Source: Insolitispirillum peregrinum | GTDB lineage: Bacteria > Pseudomonadota > Alphaproteobacteria > Rhodospirillales > Rhodospirillaceae | Length of the DNA: 64,000 bases | NCBI RefSeq assembly: GCF_900156605.1 | Contig: NZ_FTOA01000003.1 | Coordinates: forward strand, 434,001-498,000 | Direction of reading: 5' to 3' | Position numbers and translations under genes: made by a program | Shown here: positions 17,545-28,462 of the stretch, one piece after another | Position numbering within the stretch: position 1 is the stretch's first letter | How the letters are laid out: each line of letters starts with the position of its first letter | Notes under the pieces: model-generated | Told to the model about the DNA's origin: nothing | Seen by the model: only the letters and a program-made list of their open reading frames with translations | The model's database searches: none

Positions 17545-18648
17545 ATGCCTTTTGATTCAAGTCTTATTGATCCTGCAGTTGCTCGCTACCGTAGGGAGCG
17601 TGATCGCTATGTGAAACTTGCCGATCGAGTCGCTGAAATTTGTCGGGGAGATGTTTGTGAGCAGAATGCAATACGTGCTCAGGTGACCTTCCGGGTAAAG
17701 ACGGAGAAGTCATTTGAGGCAAAGCTTCGGCGTTTTTCATCAGATGAACATAGAAATTATTCTAACATAGATGAAATATTTGATTCTATTAGTGATTTGG
17801 CAGGTGTAAGAATATCGGCTTATCAATATGAAGATTGCAATCGTATTGTAGATGGGTTGAAATCTGTATTTCGTGGTCCTGTGAATGAAAAAGATATTTC
17901 CATAGATGTGAAAGATAAAAAAAATGATGATAACTCAAAATATTATAGAGCTATTCATGTTCAAGTATCATTGATTGATGATGATCTTGTTGGAACTTAT
18001 GATAATGTTGGAGACATAAGTTGTGAAATACAAGTATGTACAATGATGGCCCATGTGTGGAATGAAATAGAGCATGACATTGGCTATAAAACAGAATTTG
18101 TAGGTCTATCTAAAGATGAGGCATATCATTTAGATCAGCTTGGGGCTTTGGTGCGTCAAGGGGATATTTCTATTTCATCTCTCATGAAATCCCATGATCG
18201 CAAAAGGAATGATCAGATTAAAAAGGCGGATGGTAGTGATCTCGGGCAGGAATTTGTTGATGTTCATGGTTTTGTGAGTCGGATGCGTGATTTTTATGGG
18301 GAATTTACACCAAGTTTCCCGGAGAATTCTGGGCAACTTTTTGATATCTGTTGTGACTTGGGTATAAAGTCTCTTCATGATGTCCGTAATGTATTAGGTG
18401 ATTTAAATTTTGATAATGCAAGAAAAGATCTTGTAGAGTTCAATGAAATTATATCCGGAGAAGGTCTTCATGAGTTGTGTCTTTCCCCTGAAACATCTGA
18501 TTTGATGTTGATAAGTTTAATTGGGAAGAAATTAGATGATATTTTGGTTTTATTGAAAGGTAGGGCAGGGAGAGGTAAGGGTCGCCCTACCAGATTGCAT
18601 AGGATAGTTTTGAATTATAATAAAATTTCTCATAATTTGAAGAAATGA
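17545..18648 (+). CDS. RelA/SpoT-domain protein, AT-rich and probably acquired
   Basis: 367 residues. The N-terminal half is a (p)ppGpp synthetase-like domain: FRVKTEKSFEAKL (about 49-61), DLAGVRISAYQYEDC (about 83-97), YYRAIHVQVS (about 132-141) and EIQVCTMMAHVWNEIEHD (about 160-177), which hold the ATP- and GDP-binding residues of the family. No HD hydrolase, TGS or ACT domain is present. The remaining 180 residues are mostly helical and unrecognised. Codon use is strikingly AT-rich, unlike all its neighbours, and it stands alone between the polysaccharide operon and rtcR. It could be a small alarmone synthetase or a toxin-like pyrophosphotransferase of a defence or toxin-antitoxin system; no antitoxin-like gene is seen beside it. 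Confidence 0.85.
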   Translation: MPFDSSLIDPAVARYRRERDRYVKLADRVAEICRGDVCEQNAIRAQVTFRVKTEKSFEAKLRRFSSDEHRNYSNIDEIFDSISDLAGVRISAYQYEDCNRIVDGLKSVFRGPVNEKDISIDVKDKKNDDNSKYYRAIHVQVSLIDDDLVGTYDNVGDISCEIQVCTMMAHVWNEIEHDIGYKTEFVGLSKDEAYHLDQLGALVRQGDISISSLMKSHDRKRNDQIKKADGSDLGQEFVDVHGFVSRMRDFYGEFTPSFPENSGQLFDICCDLGIKSLHDVRNVLGDLNFDNARKDLVEFNEIISGEGLHELCLSPETSDLMLISLIGKKLDDILVLLKGRAGRGKGRPTRLHRIVLNYNKISHNLKK

Positions 18649-18794
18649 GGTATTGATACTTTAGGGTGGTACGGTTTTTATCTTATTCCATCTGGAATCG
18701 AAATAAAGTATTTAGAAAATTGAGCGCAAAAATCTGAGCTAGTTTTGTGATCACTGCTTTAGACGATGGCAATGTGTATGCTTAGAGCCTGCCG

Positions 18795-20384
18795 TCAGGC
18801 GCGGGTGAGGGCCTGCCAGTCCAGCCCAAAGCGGGCGAGATATTTGCGCAAGCGGTCGGCATCGTTGGTGCTGGCCCGCTGCTGGCGCGAGGCGGCAAAC
18901 AGCGTGCGGCCTGCTTCGGACAGCGAACGGCTGTGCTGGCAGACCTGCACCACATAGGCCAACTGCACCCGGTCAAAGGGATCAAGGGCGGTGAGCTGGT
19001 CGGTCGCAAGAATGCTGTCCAGACCATCGCCCTCATCGGCTGACCCACTCCACTGGCGTTGCAGGCGGGCTATTTCATTGGCAACCGTCGCCAGATCAAT
19101 GCGCCCCTGTGGTGAAAAGGTCGCCATGCGGGTGATGCTGGCGGCCAGATCGCGGAAATTGCCACTCCACAGGGCGGCGGGCGATTCCGCAAAGGCGAGG
19201 TAGTGTTCGCGGGCTTCCTTGTTAAAGCTGATCTGGTCGCCTTCGCGTGCGGCATACCGCTCCAGCTCGTAGTCCAGATTGGGGGCGATGTCTTCGCGGC
19301 GCCGGGCCAGACCGGGCAGGCTGAAGGTCCACAGGGTGAGCCGGGCAAACAGGTCGGCGCGGAAGGTTCCCCGGCGGGCGCACTCGGCCAGATCGCGGTT
19401 GGTCCCGGCCAGCAATTGAAAGTCGCTGTTGACCTCGCGGTCCGATCCGACCGGCAGGAACCGCTTGTCTTCGATGGCGCGCAGGATCATCGCCTGCTCG
19501 TCAAGGCCCAGTTCGCCGATTTCGTCAAGGAACAGCACCCCGCCGTCCGCCGCCCGCAGTAACCCGGCGCGGTCGGCTGCCGCGCCGGTAAAGGCGCCTT
19601 TCTTGTGACCAAACAGCGCCGACATGGCGCTGTCACCGCGCAGCGTGGCGCAATTGACCTCGACAAAAGCCCCGCTGACCTGTCGTTTCAGCTTTTTCAG
19701 GTCAAAAATCCGCCGGGCAAGCTGGCTTTTCCCGGCTCCGGTTGGTCCCATCAGCACAATGGGCGCGCGGGTGCGGCTGGCAACCTGCTCGATTTCGTCG
19801 ATCATGGTGTTGAAGGCAGCGTTGCGGGTGGCAATCCCCGACTTCAGGAACGAGCTGCTTTCGGCTTGTTCGCGGGCAAAGCGGGTGGCGATGGTGTCAT
19901 AGCGCGACAAGTCCAGATCAATGACATTCCACCGGCCTGCCGCCTCGCTGCTGCCCCGGTTGGGATAGGTTTGCAGCAGGCGGCCGGGCAGATAGTGCGC
20001 CTCGGTAAGCAGGAACAGGCAAATCTGTGCGACGTGCGTGCCGGTGGTGATGTGGATCAGGCCGTCTTCGGTTTCCGGGTCGAGCGGCCGCGAGCGGGCA
20101 AAGTCCAGCAGCGTTCCATAGACCTCCTCGAAATCCCACGGGTCGGCAAAGTCGATCACATGGCGCTCGATCCGCGTTTCCGGCGAGACCGAGGCGATAT
20201 CATCACAGGTCTGTTCGGCCAGAGCATGATGGGCACTGCCATGAAGCATGACAAGGCGGTCGATCCGCAAATCGTCATGCATGAACATCCCCACCGATGG
20301 CCGCCAGCCATACCAGCGGGCCGGGCCGGGCCTGGGGGCATCAATGGTGGGGCCGAGAAAGCCAAGGACGGTGATTTTCTTCAT
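18795..20384 (-). CDS. rtcR: RNA repair transcriptional activator RtcR (sigma-54 dependent)
   Basis: 529 residues. The N-terminal RtcR domain (about 1-180: ITVLGFLGPTIDAP, DGLIHITTGTHVAQICLFLL) is known to be CARF-like and to sense RNA-derived ligands. The AAA+ domain has Walker A MGPTGAGKSQLA, the sigma-54 contact GAFTGA and Walker B GGVLFLDEIGELGL; the C-terminal part carries the DNA-binding helices. RtcR activates the rtcBA operon with RNA polymerase sigma-54. It is divergent from rtcB, as usual for this system, with a -24/-12 promoter in between. Confidence 0.95.
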   Translation of the reverse strand: MKKITVLGFLGPTIDAPRPGPARWYGWRPSVGMFMHDDLRIDRLVMLHGSAHHALAEQTCDDIASVSPETRIERHVIDFADPWDFEEVYGTLLDFARSRPLDPETEDGLIHITTGTHVAQICLFLLTEAHYLPGRLLQTYPNRGSSEAAGRWNVIDLDLSRYDTIATRFAREQAESSSFLKSGIATRNAAFNTMIDEIEQVASRTRAPIVLMGPTGAGKSQLARRIFDLKKLKRQVSGAFVEVNCATLRGDSAMSALFGHKKGAFTGAAADRAGLLRAADGGVLFLDEIGELGLDEQAMILRAIEDKRFLPVGSDREVNSDFQLLAGTNRDLAECARRGTFRADLFARLTLWTFSLPGLARRREDIAPNLDYELERYAAREGDQISFNKEAREHYLAFAESPAALWSGNFRDLAASITRMATFSPQGRIDLATVANEIARLQRQWSGSADEGDGLDSILATDQLTALDPFDRVQLAYVVQVCQHSRSLSEAGRTLFAASRQQRASTNDADRLRKYLARFGLDWQALTRA

Positions 20385-20526
20385 GGGGAAAGATTATATG
20401 AATTTATAAATAGCGATATAAATTTCTCGGTCATTCGGGTGAAGAATGGGTTTTTACTGGTGCAGATTAGAAAATTAATTAATTTTATCAATGTATTATT
20501 ATTTTCTGTTCGGTGGCGGCAGCGTT

Positions 20527-20542
20527 TGGCATCCGGCCTGCA
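20527..20542 (+). promoter_or_regulatory. sigma-54 (-24/-12) promoter of rtcBA
   Basis: TGGCATCCGGCCTGCA fits the -24/-12 consensus TGGCAC-N5-TTGCA with the key GG and GC dinucleotides at correct spacing. It lies 54 bases upstream of the rtcB start and faces rtcB. The expected RtcR binding sites would lie further upstream within 20385-20520. Confidence 0.75.
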
Positions 20543-20595
20543 ATGTCCTTGGCACCGGGGTATTCACCCCTGCTGATCACAACAGGAGAGCCGCC

Positions 20596-21822
20596 ATGAG
20601 CACTGTGTCCTGCGATACCCTTTCCGCCGATGCTGGCGTTCCCGTCAAACTGTGGACCCGTGGCGTGCCGGTGGATGACAATGCCCGCACCCAACTGCTC
20701 CGCACCGCCAGCATGCCGTTTATCTTTCATCATGTTGCGGTCATGCCGGATGTTCATCTTGGCATCGGGGCAACGGTTGGCTCGGTGATCCCGACCAAAG
20801 GAGCGGTCATCCCGGCGGCGGTGGGGGTCGATATCGGCTGTGGCATGATGGCCGCCCGCACGTCGTTGATGGCGCAGGACCTGCCGGACTCGCTGGAGCC
20901 GATCCGCGCTGCCATCGAGCGTGCCGTCCCGCATGGGCGCAGTGTCGGGCGCGGCAAACGCGACGACGGAGCATGGGGCGCACCGCCGCCGGCGATTGTC
21001 GAGGCGTGGGCAACGCTGTCGGCCCGCTTTGACCGGCTGTGTGAAAGGTACCCGCGTCTGAACAAGGCCAACCACCTGACCCATCTGGGGACGCTGGGGA
21101 CCGGCAACCATTTCATCGAACTGTGTCTGGATCAGGACGCCCGCGTCTGGATCATGCTGCACTCCGGCTCGCGCGGGGTGGGGCACGCCATCGGCTCGTT
21201 CTTTATCGAACTGGCAAAGCAGGACATGCGCAAGTGGTTCATCAACCTGCCCGACGAAGACCTGGCCTATTTCCCCGAGGGCACCGATCATTTCAATGAT
21301 TACGTCGAGGCGGTCGGCTGGGCGCAAGATTTTGCGGCCCTCAATCGCCGGGTGATGATGAGCAACATCATCGCCGCCCTGCGCGGGCAAATCAGCAAGC
21401 CGTTCGACGCTGAGATGGAGGCGGTGAACTGCCACCACAACTATGTCAGCCGCGAAAACCACTTTGGCGAAAGCGTGCTGGTGACGCGCAAGGGCGCGGT
21501 GCGCGCCAGCAAGGGCACGCTGGGGATCATTCCCGGCTCGATGGGTGCCAAGAGCTTCATCGTCCGCGGGCTGGGCAACCCGGAGAGCTTTGAAAGCTGC
21601 AGCCACGGCGCAGGCCGGGTGATGTCGCGGAACGAGGCCAAAAAGCTGGTGACGCTGGACGAGCATATCCACGACACCCAGGGGGTTTGCTGTCGCAAGG
21701 ACGCCAGCGTCATTGACGAAACCCCCCGAGCCTACAAGCCGATTGATGCGGTGATGGCCGCTCAGGCCGATCTGGTGGAGATCATCCACACCCTGAAGCA
21801 GGTGGTGTGCGTCAAGGGATAG
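20596..21822 (+). CDS. rtcB: RNA-splicing ligase RtcB
   Basis: 408 residues from the ATG at 20596 (AGGAG upstream); the open frame back to 20491 crosses the promoter. RtcB joins RNA 3'-phosphate or 2',3'-cyclic phosphate ends to 5'-OH ends using GTP and manganese. Visible: VGVDIGCGM, GTGNHFIEL, HSGSRGVGH, NCHHNYVSREN (metal histidines) and SCSHGAGR, whose His falls at residue 337, the number of the guanylated His in the E. coli enzyme. The stop codon TAG overlaps the first bases of an R1 repeat that separates rtcB from rtcA. Confidence 0.96.
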   Translation: MSTVSCDTLSADAGVPVKLWTRGVPVDDNARTQLLRTASMPFIFHHVAVMPDVHLGIGATVGSVIPTKGAVIPAAVGVDIGCGMMAARTSLMAQDLPDSLEPIRAAIERAVPHGRSVGRGKRDDGAWGAPPPAIVEAWATLSARFDRLCERYPRLNKANHLTHLGTLGTGNHFIELCLDQDARVWIMLHSGSRGVGHAIGSFFIELAKQDMRKWFINLPDEDLAYFPEGTDHFNDYVEAVGWAQDFAALNRRVMMSNIIAALRGQISKPFDAEMEAVNCHHNYVSRENHFGESVLVTRKGAVRASKGTLGIIPGSMGAKSFIVRGLGNPESFESCSHGAGRVMSRNEAKKLVTLDEHIHDTQGVCCRKDASVIDETPRAYKPIDAVMAAQADLVEIIHTLKQVVCVKG

Positions 21823-21980
21823 AGCATTGTGCGAAAAGTGGGAACCGGTTTTCGCAACAACAATGCGGCATGAAAAAACCAGCATTGTGCGAAAAGTGGG
21901 AACCGGTTTTCGCAAAAACAATGCGACCGAACAAAAGATTAGAGCAGCGTGCCTGCATCCGGTTTAACGCACGCTGCTTC
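21821..21980 (+). repeat. R1 palindromic repeat, copy b, with duplicated first hairpin
   Basis: First-hairpin unit twice (about 21823-21868 and 21880-21926), each with the GTGCGAAAAGTGGGAACCGG core and TTTTCGCAA, then the spacer and the second hairpin AGAGCAGCGTGC...GCACGCTGCT (about 21943-21978). It occupies most of the gap between rtcB and rtcA and could form strong mRNA structures that set the ratio of the two products. Confidence 0.88.
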
Positions 21981-22042
21981 AGGATGATGGTCGCAGAGTT
22001 TCACAAAATGATATGGTACGACAAAGGGGACGGACAGTGACC

Positions 22043-23059
22043 ATGATACTCATTGATGGATCTGAAGGCGAAGGTGGCGGGCAAATTCTCCGCAATGCGG
22101 CTGCGTTGTCGCTGATCACCGGAAGCCCGTTTTCGATCAGCAACATTCGCGGCAAGCGCCCGAAGCCCGGCCTGATGCGTCAGCACCTGACCGCGCTGGA
22201 GGCGGCCTGCGCCATCTCCGGCAGCACGTGCGACGGGCTGAGCGTCGGGTCATCCGGGATCACCTTCCACCCCGGCCGGGTGGTGGGCGGTGAGTACCGC
22301 TTTGCGGTGGGGACGGCGGGCAGCACGGCGCTGGTGCTGCAAACGGTCCTGTTTCCCCTCGTGCTGGCCGACACACCGTCGCGGCTGATTCTCGAAGGGG
22401 GGACGCACGCCATACAGGCTCCGCCGTTTGATTTCATCGAACGGGTGTTTCTGCCGCTGGTCAACCGGATGGGACCGCAGGTTTCGGCCCGCCTTGTCCG
22501 TCATGGCTTTTATCCGCGTGGTGGCGGGCGGATCGAAATCGACATCACCCCGGCCCCGCTGCGCCCGCTGGACTGCCTCGACCGGGGCGAGCTGCTGGCG
22601 GTCTCCGGGCAGGCGGTGTTCAGTGGTCTGGTTCCCGAGATTGCACGGCGGATGATGTCGCAGGCGCAGAAAGACCTTCCCGACTGGCCGGAGACCGCCT
22701 TTGCGCTACGCCAGTTGCCCGAGGATCAGGGGCCGGGGGTGGCCTTGATGCTGGAGGCGCGCCATACCCACGGAACGGAAATGGTCAGCGCGTTCGGGCA
22801 GATGGGGGTATCGGCGGAAAAGCTCGGCAAGACCGCCGCCGCGCGGATGAACGGCTATCTGAGCTCCACCGCTTTTGCCGGTCCCTATCTGGCGGATCAA
22901 CTGATCCTGCCGTTTGCTCTGGCGGGCAAGGGGCGTTTTACCACCGTCAAGCTCAGCCAGCACACCCTGAGTGCCATCGATATCGTGCAGCGCTTCACCG
23001 GAAAGGCCATTGCCGTTACCCAAGGGGACGATGGGGGGTATCTGGTGGAGATCCAGTAA
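22043..23059 (+). CDS. rtcA: RNA 3'-terminal phosphate cyclase RtcA
   Basis: 338 residues. The enzyme converts RNA 3'-phosphates to 2',3'-cyclic phosphates with ATP, feeding RtcB. The start MILIDGSEGEGGGQILRNA is the classic family N-terminus; GTG at 22037 is an alternative with better ribosome-site spacing. RRMMSQAQKDL, AFAGPYLADQLILPFALAG and the LSQHTLSAI segment (His at residue 307, matching the adenylated His of the E. coli enzyme) are present. It is probably cotranscribed with rtcB through the repeat. Confidence 0.95.
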   Translation: MILIDGSEGEGGGQILRNAAALSLITGSPFSISNIRGKRPKPGLMRQHLTALEAACAISGSTCDGLSVGSSGITFHPGRVVGGEYRFAVGTAGSTALVLQTVLFPLVLADTPSRLILEGGTHAIQAPPFDFIERVFLPLVNRMGPQVSARLVRHGFYPRGGGRIEIDITPAPLRPLDCLDRGELLAVSGQAVFSGLVPEIARRMMSQAQKDLPDWPETAFALRQLPEDQGPGVALMLEARHTHGTEMVSAFGQMGVSAEKLGKTAAARMNGYLSSTAFAGPYLADQLILPFALAGKGRFTTVKLSQHTLSAIDIVQRFTGKAIAVTQGDDGGYLVEIQ

Positions 23060-23106
23060 ACAGGATCGTGGAGCGCTGCTCCACACCTCGCCGGGGCCTG
23101 AGGCCC
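23055..23106 (-). repeat. R2 fragment, reverse orientation
   Basis: GTGGAGCGCTGCTCCACACCTCGCCGGGGCCTGAGGCCCC (in parts 23069-23108) is the reverse complement of the right part of R2. The terminal repeat is decayed and overlaps the end of rtcA. The left part of R2 is missing. Confidence 0.6.
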
Positions 23107-23139
23107 CGGACCTCATCACTGCGCTCTGATGAGTTTGGT

Positions 23140-23652
23140 TTAAGGGAGCGGACCTTCTCTCAGTGCAACCCCAAGGACAGCACTATTGAGTACAGAATAG
23201 TCACAGGAATAGTTGGCAATCACCCAATCGCCATTTTTTCCATTCATGATCATGGCCTTGTCGCCATAATAGCGAACATGCCCATGCTTTTCATCAAGCC
23301 ATGCATAGCTTTCAAAGCGTGTCTCTGACATTTTGTCGGTCCACTTGATGCCATACTGTGCCTGCTTCTCAATAAAGGGTGTGCACAAGTATCCCGCTGT
23401 ATTAATCACCGTGCCTGCCCAGCATACAAGGTCAGTGCGGCAGGCCGAGTTGCTCATTTCAGCGAGCTGCGTGCTCCTTTGCGTGATACCGATCGTTCCA
23501 GCAGCATAGCCGGAGATAGACGCGCCGACGAGCAAGCCGAAGGCCAAGAGGAGAAACTTGCGGCGTCGTCCTTTGGCAAACACAGCATAGACGGCGATCC
23601 CGAGGCAGGCGATGGCGAGGCCAATTGAAAGAAGACCAAGAAATATAACCAT
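23140..23652 (-). CDS. hypothetical membrane-anchored protein, 170 residues
   Basis: Not recognised. Two hydrophobic segments (about residues 3-25 and 33-54, separated by KGRRRK) place the rest, rich in Tyr, Trp and Cys (SACRTDLVCWAGTVINTAGYLC, HGHVRYYGDKAMIMNGKNGDWVIANYSCDYS), probably outside the cytoplasm. Four cysteines could form disulfides. There is no clear Shine-Dalgarno before the ATG. The local base composition is lower in GC than the flanking rtcA and purL. It lies between two R2 copies, which hints at a rearranged or acquired segment. Confidence 0.5.
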   Translation of the reverse strand: MVIFLGLLSIGLAIACLGIAVYAVFAKGRRRKFLLLAFGLLVGASISGYAAGTIGITQRSTQLAEMSNSACRTDLVCWAGTVINTAGYLCTPFIEKQAQYGIKWTDKMSETRFESYAWLDEKHGHVRYYGDKAMIMNGKNGDWVIANYSCDYSVLNSAVLGVALREGPLP

Positions 23653-23753
23653 TTATGATTCCGCTTCGTGTAATTCCAAGGATAGCTTCCTTGGCATACA
23701 CTATTTTAAATCGTATCCATATCACTCAATATATCTAGAGTATTGAGTGCTAG

Positions 23754-23776
23754 GGCAGCGTGCGTTAAATCGGACG
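23754..23776 (-). repeat. R1 fragment cut off by R2
   Basis: GGCAGCGTGCGTTAAATCGG corresponds to one arm and the loop of the second R1 hairpin in reverse orientation (compare 30784-30810). The other arm is absent and R2 begins within a few bases. Confidence 0.6.
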
Positions 23777-23781
23777 CCACA

Positions 23782-23952
23782 GTACACGACAGTTTTTGAG
23801 AAAGAATGGGCTATCGCCCATCCCCATCCGGGGCCTGAGGCCCCGAACCCCCATTTTTTCCTTTATGATCAAAGGAATGGGGTCTGGGGCCGACTGGCCC
23901 CAGCGAGGTGTGTAGCAGCGCTCCATAATCCTGTTTTCTGTTTGTCGTGTAC
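23782..23952 (+). repeat. R2 element, copy b (171 bp)
   Basis: Left end GTACACGACAG (23782-23792), right end TTGTCGTGTAC (23942-23952): 10 of 11 positions pair as inverted repeats. The interior carries GGGCCTGAGGCCCC and CTGGGGCCGACTGGCCCCAG palindromes and GCGAGGTGTG, shared with copies a and c. CAC and GTG flanks may extend the inverted repeats. Confidence 0.8.
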
Positions 23953-23970
23953 GTGGTTGGTGAAAAAACA

Positions 23971-24005
23971 AAACCCCCCGGACAGAGGCGATCCTGTCCG
24001 GGGGG
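23971..24005 (-). terminator. strong terminator after purL
   Basis: CCCCCCGGACAG (23974-23985) and CTGTCCGGGGGG (23994-24005) form a perfect 12-bp stem; read on the minus strand it is followed by TTTTGTTTTTT. It lies 22 bases beyond the purL stop. Confidence 0.92.
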
Positions 24006-24026
24006 GTGTCGGCACGTCCTGAAAAA

Positions 24027-26221
<2,195 letters not shown>

Positions 26222-26225
<4 letters not shown>

Positions 26226-26917
26226 TTGCACAGGGCCTCCACCAAGGAGTCAAACAGGGGCTTGCCGTCAATGCCGCCAAGCTGCGGATCGGCGAGGCGT
26301 TCGGGGTGCGGCATCATGCCCAGCACGGTCCCGGCCTCGTTGAACACACCGGCGATATTGTTGCGGCTGCCGTTGATGTTGCTGGCTTCGCTGACCTCGC
26401 CATTGGCCGAGGCATAGCGGAACGCCACCTGACCATTGCCTTCGATGCGTTCCAGCAGGCTGTCGTCAGCGAAATAGTTGCCGTCGTGGTGGGCGACCGG
26501 AACGCGGATCACCTGACCCTTGGCGTAGCCACGGGTGAAATCGGTGTCGGTGCGTTCGACGGTCAGGTGTACGTCGCGGCAGATGAACTTCAGGTCGCGG
26601 TTGCGCATCAGCGCCCCCGGCAGAAGCCCGGCTTCGGTCAGGATCTGGAAGCCGTTGCAGATGCCCAGCACGCGCACACCTTTGGCGGCGCGTTCCTTGA
26701 CTTCCTGCATCACCGGCGAGTGTGCCGCCATGGCACCCGAGCGCAGGTAGTCGCCATAGGAGAAACCGCCGGGAACGACGATCAGGTCGAGGTCAGCGGG
26801 GACCTCGGTGGTGCGATGCCAGAGCATCAGGGGCTTTTGGCCCATGCTCTTTTCCAGGCTGACGGCGACGTCGCGGTCGCAGTTGGAGCCGGGAAAGACG
26901 ATGACGGCGGCTTTCAT
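26222..26917 (-). CDS. purQ: phosphoribosylformylglycinamidine synthase subunit PurQ (glutaminase)
   Basis: 231 residues. A class I glutamine amidotransferase that supplies ammonia to PurL. N-terminal [14 protein letters not shown], nucleophile Cys in [11 protein letters not shown] (about residue 87) and His-Glu in MMPHPERL near the C-terminus complete the triad. It overlaps purL by four bases and lies 61 bases downstream of purS; the three encode one complex. Confidence 0.97.
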
Positions 26918-26978
26918 GGGGACGCCTCAACTCTTTAGCGGGGGGTGGACAGGACAGGTCAGCGAAAAATGCCCAAAA

Positions 26979-27221
26979 TCAGGCGATGATTTCGATGCTG
27001 TAGTTTTCGATCACCGTGTTGGCGAGCAGCTGCTTGCACATCGCTTCGACCGCCGCCTTGGCCTTGGCCGGATCGGTTTCGGCCAGATCGAGTTCGATGA
27101 ACTTGCCCTGACGGACGTCGTTGACGCCTTCGTAGCCCAGCGAGCCGAGAGCGTGCTGAATGGCCTTACCCTGGGGGTCGAGAACGCCGTTTTTGAGGGT
27201 GACGTGAACCTTGGCTTTCAC
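26979..27221 (-). CDS. purS: phosphoribosylformylglycinamidine synthase subunit PurS
   Basis: 80 residues from a GTG start at 27221 (AGAGGA eight bases upstream). The longer frame to 27269 has no family similarity. VKAKVHVTLKNGVLDPQGKAI and the VNDVRQGKFIEL segment are typical of PurS, the small dimer that bridges PurL and PurQ. Confidence 0.95.
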   Translation of the reverse strand: MKAKVHVTLKNGVLDPQGKAIQHALGSLGYEGVNDVRQGKFIELDLAETDPAKAKAAVEAMCKQLLANTVIENYSIEIIA

Positions 27222-27333
27222 GGGTCCAATCCTCTTGCAAGAGTGTCGGTGAGGGGGAAACACCTGCACTGGCAGGGGCAGACGATGCCCTGCGGGCAGG
27301 CGGGATAACTGAATCGTGTTTTCTCAGGACCAA

Positions 27334-27357
27334 AGGGCGCCCACGGTGGGGCGCCCT
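27334..27357 (-). terminator. hairpin between purC and purS
   Basis: AGGGCGCCC (27334-27342) and GGGCGCCCT (27349-27357), 9-bp stem and 6-base loop, seven bases after the purC stop, followed on the minus strand by only TTTGG. It could attenuate transcription into purSQL rather than stop it fully. Confidence 0.5.
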
Positions 27358-27363
27358 GTCGGT

Positions 27364-28131
27364 TTACTGCATGGTCGCCGGGCCGGGCATGTCACCCGGG
27401 CCGCTTTCGGGCAGGATGCCCAGGCGGCGCGCCACTTCCTGATAGGCCTCTTCGACGCTGCCGAGATCGCGGCGGAAGCGGTCCTTGTCCATCTTTTCGT
27501 TGGTCTTCAGGTCCCACAGGCGGCAGTTGTCGGGGCTGATTTCGTCAGCCAGAACAATCTGGATTTCGCCGTTTTCGTGGGTCAGGCGACCGAATTCCAG
27601 CTTGAAGTCCACCAGACGGATACCGATGCCGAGGAACAGGCCGGACAGGTAATCGTTGATGCGCAGGGCCATCGCCAGCAGTTCATCAAGTTCCTGCACG
27701 GTCGCCCAGCCAAAGGCGGTGATGTGCTCTTCGGACACCAGCGGGTCGTTCAGTTCGTCTTTCTTGTAGTAGTACTCGACGATCGAACGCGGCAGCTGGG
27801 TGCCTTCGGGGATACCAAAGCGATTTGACAGCGAACCGGCGGCGGTGTTGCGAACCACGACTTCCAGCGGAATGATTTCCACTTCGCGCACCAGCTGCTC
27901 GCGCATGTTCAGGCGGCGGATGAAGTGGGTCGGGATGCCGATTTCGTTCAGCTTCTGGAACAGGTATTCCGAGATGCGGTTGTTCAGCACACCCTTGCCA
28001 GTGATGGTGCCTTTTTTCCCACCGTTAAAGGCGGTTGCATCATCTTTAAAGTACTGGACGATGGTCCCGGCTTCGGGGCCTTCAAACAATACCTTAGCCT
28101 TACCTTCGTAAATCTGCTTGCGTCGTGCCAT
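27364..28131 (-). CDS. purC: phosphoribosylaminoimidazole-succinocarboxamide synthase
   Basis: 255 residues from [18 protein letters not shown]; the frame extending to 28329 is untranslated leader. PurC condenses CAIR with aspartate using ATP. Conserved: [42 protein letters not shown] and [15 protein letters not shown]. It precedes purSQL in the same direction, an order common in alphaproteobacteria. Confidence 0.97.
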   Translation of the reverse strand: MARRKQIYEGKAKVLFEGPEAGTIVQYFKDDATAFNGGKKGTITGKGVLNNRISEYLFQKLNEIGIPTHFIRRLNMREQLVREVEIIPLEVVVRNTAAGSLSNRFGIPEGTQLPRSIVEYYYKKDELNDPLVSEEHITAFGWATVQELDELLAMALRINDYLSGLFLGIGIRLVDFKLEFGRLTHENGEIQIVLADEISPDNCRLWDLKTNEKMDKDRFRRDLGSVEEAYQEVARRLGILPESGPGDMPGPATMQ

Positions 28132-28462
28132 GGAGCAATGCCCGCTGCCGGTCTGACGACAACCGCCGCCCTGACCGTGGTGGAAAGACGAAACGCGGCC
28201 CGCACCATCTGTGCGCAACCGTCCGCGTTCCTGATTCTGGCGTGGTATAGCAGGACTGGACGGCGCAAACAATGGGGGCTGCGCCCTGAACTGTACGCTT
28301 TTGCTGCTGATCAGCCCTGCACCGGGCACAGCACCTGTGCCGGGCCACCTGACTGCTGGTGTCAGTCAAGCGGGAATAGCGGGAGTGAGACCCCATAATA
28401 ATCTGAAATTACTATATTTTACTCTGGTGAGCGGGGGCGTCCCAGCAGGCGGGCGGAGCCGC
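28132..28462. other. intergenic region upstream of purC
   Basis: About 330 bases. The part nearest 28390-28430 is AT-rich and may hold the purC promoter. I see no riboswitch fold or clear operator by eye, and the open frames crossing it lack ribosome sites. Confidence 0.4.

Larger units (their letters stand above)
23653..24026. other. repeat-filled intergenic region upstream of purL end
   Basis: About 370 bases without a gene. It holds AT-rich DNA (23653-23750), a truncated R1 second hairpin (23754-23776), the R2 copy b (23782-23952) and the purL terminator (23971-24005). Confidence 0.7.

Noticed and set aside
20491-20595. Extended start of rtcB at 20491
   Set aside because: Would place the sigma-54 promoter inside the coding region; the ATG at 20596 has a ribosome site and matches the family start.
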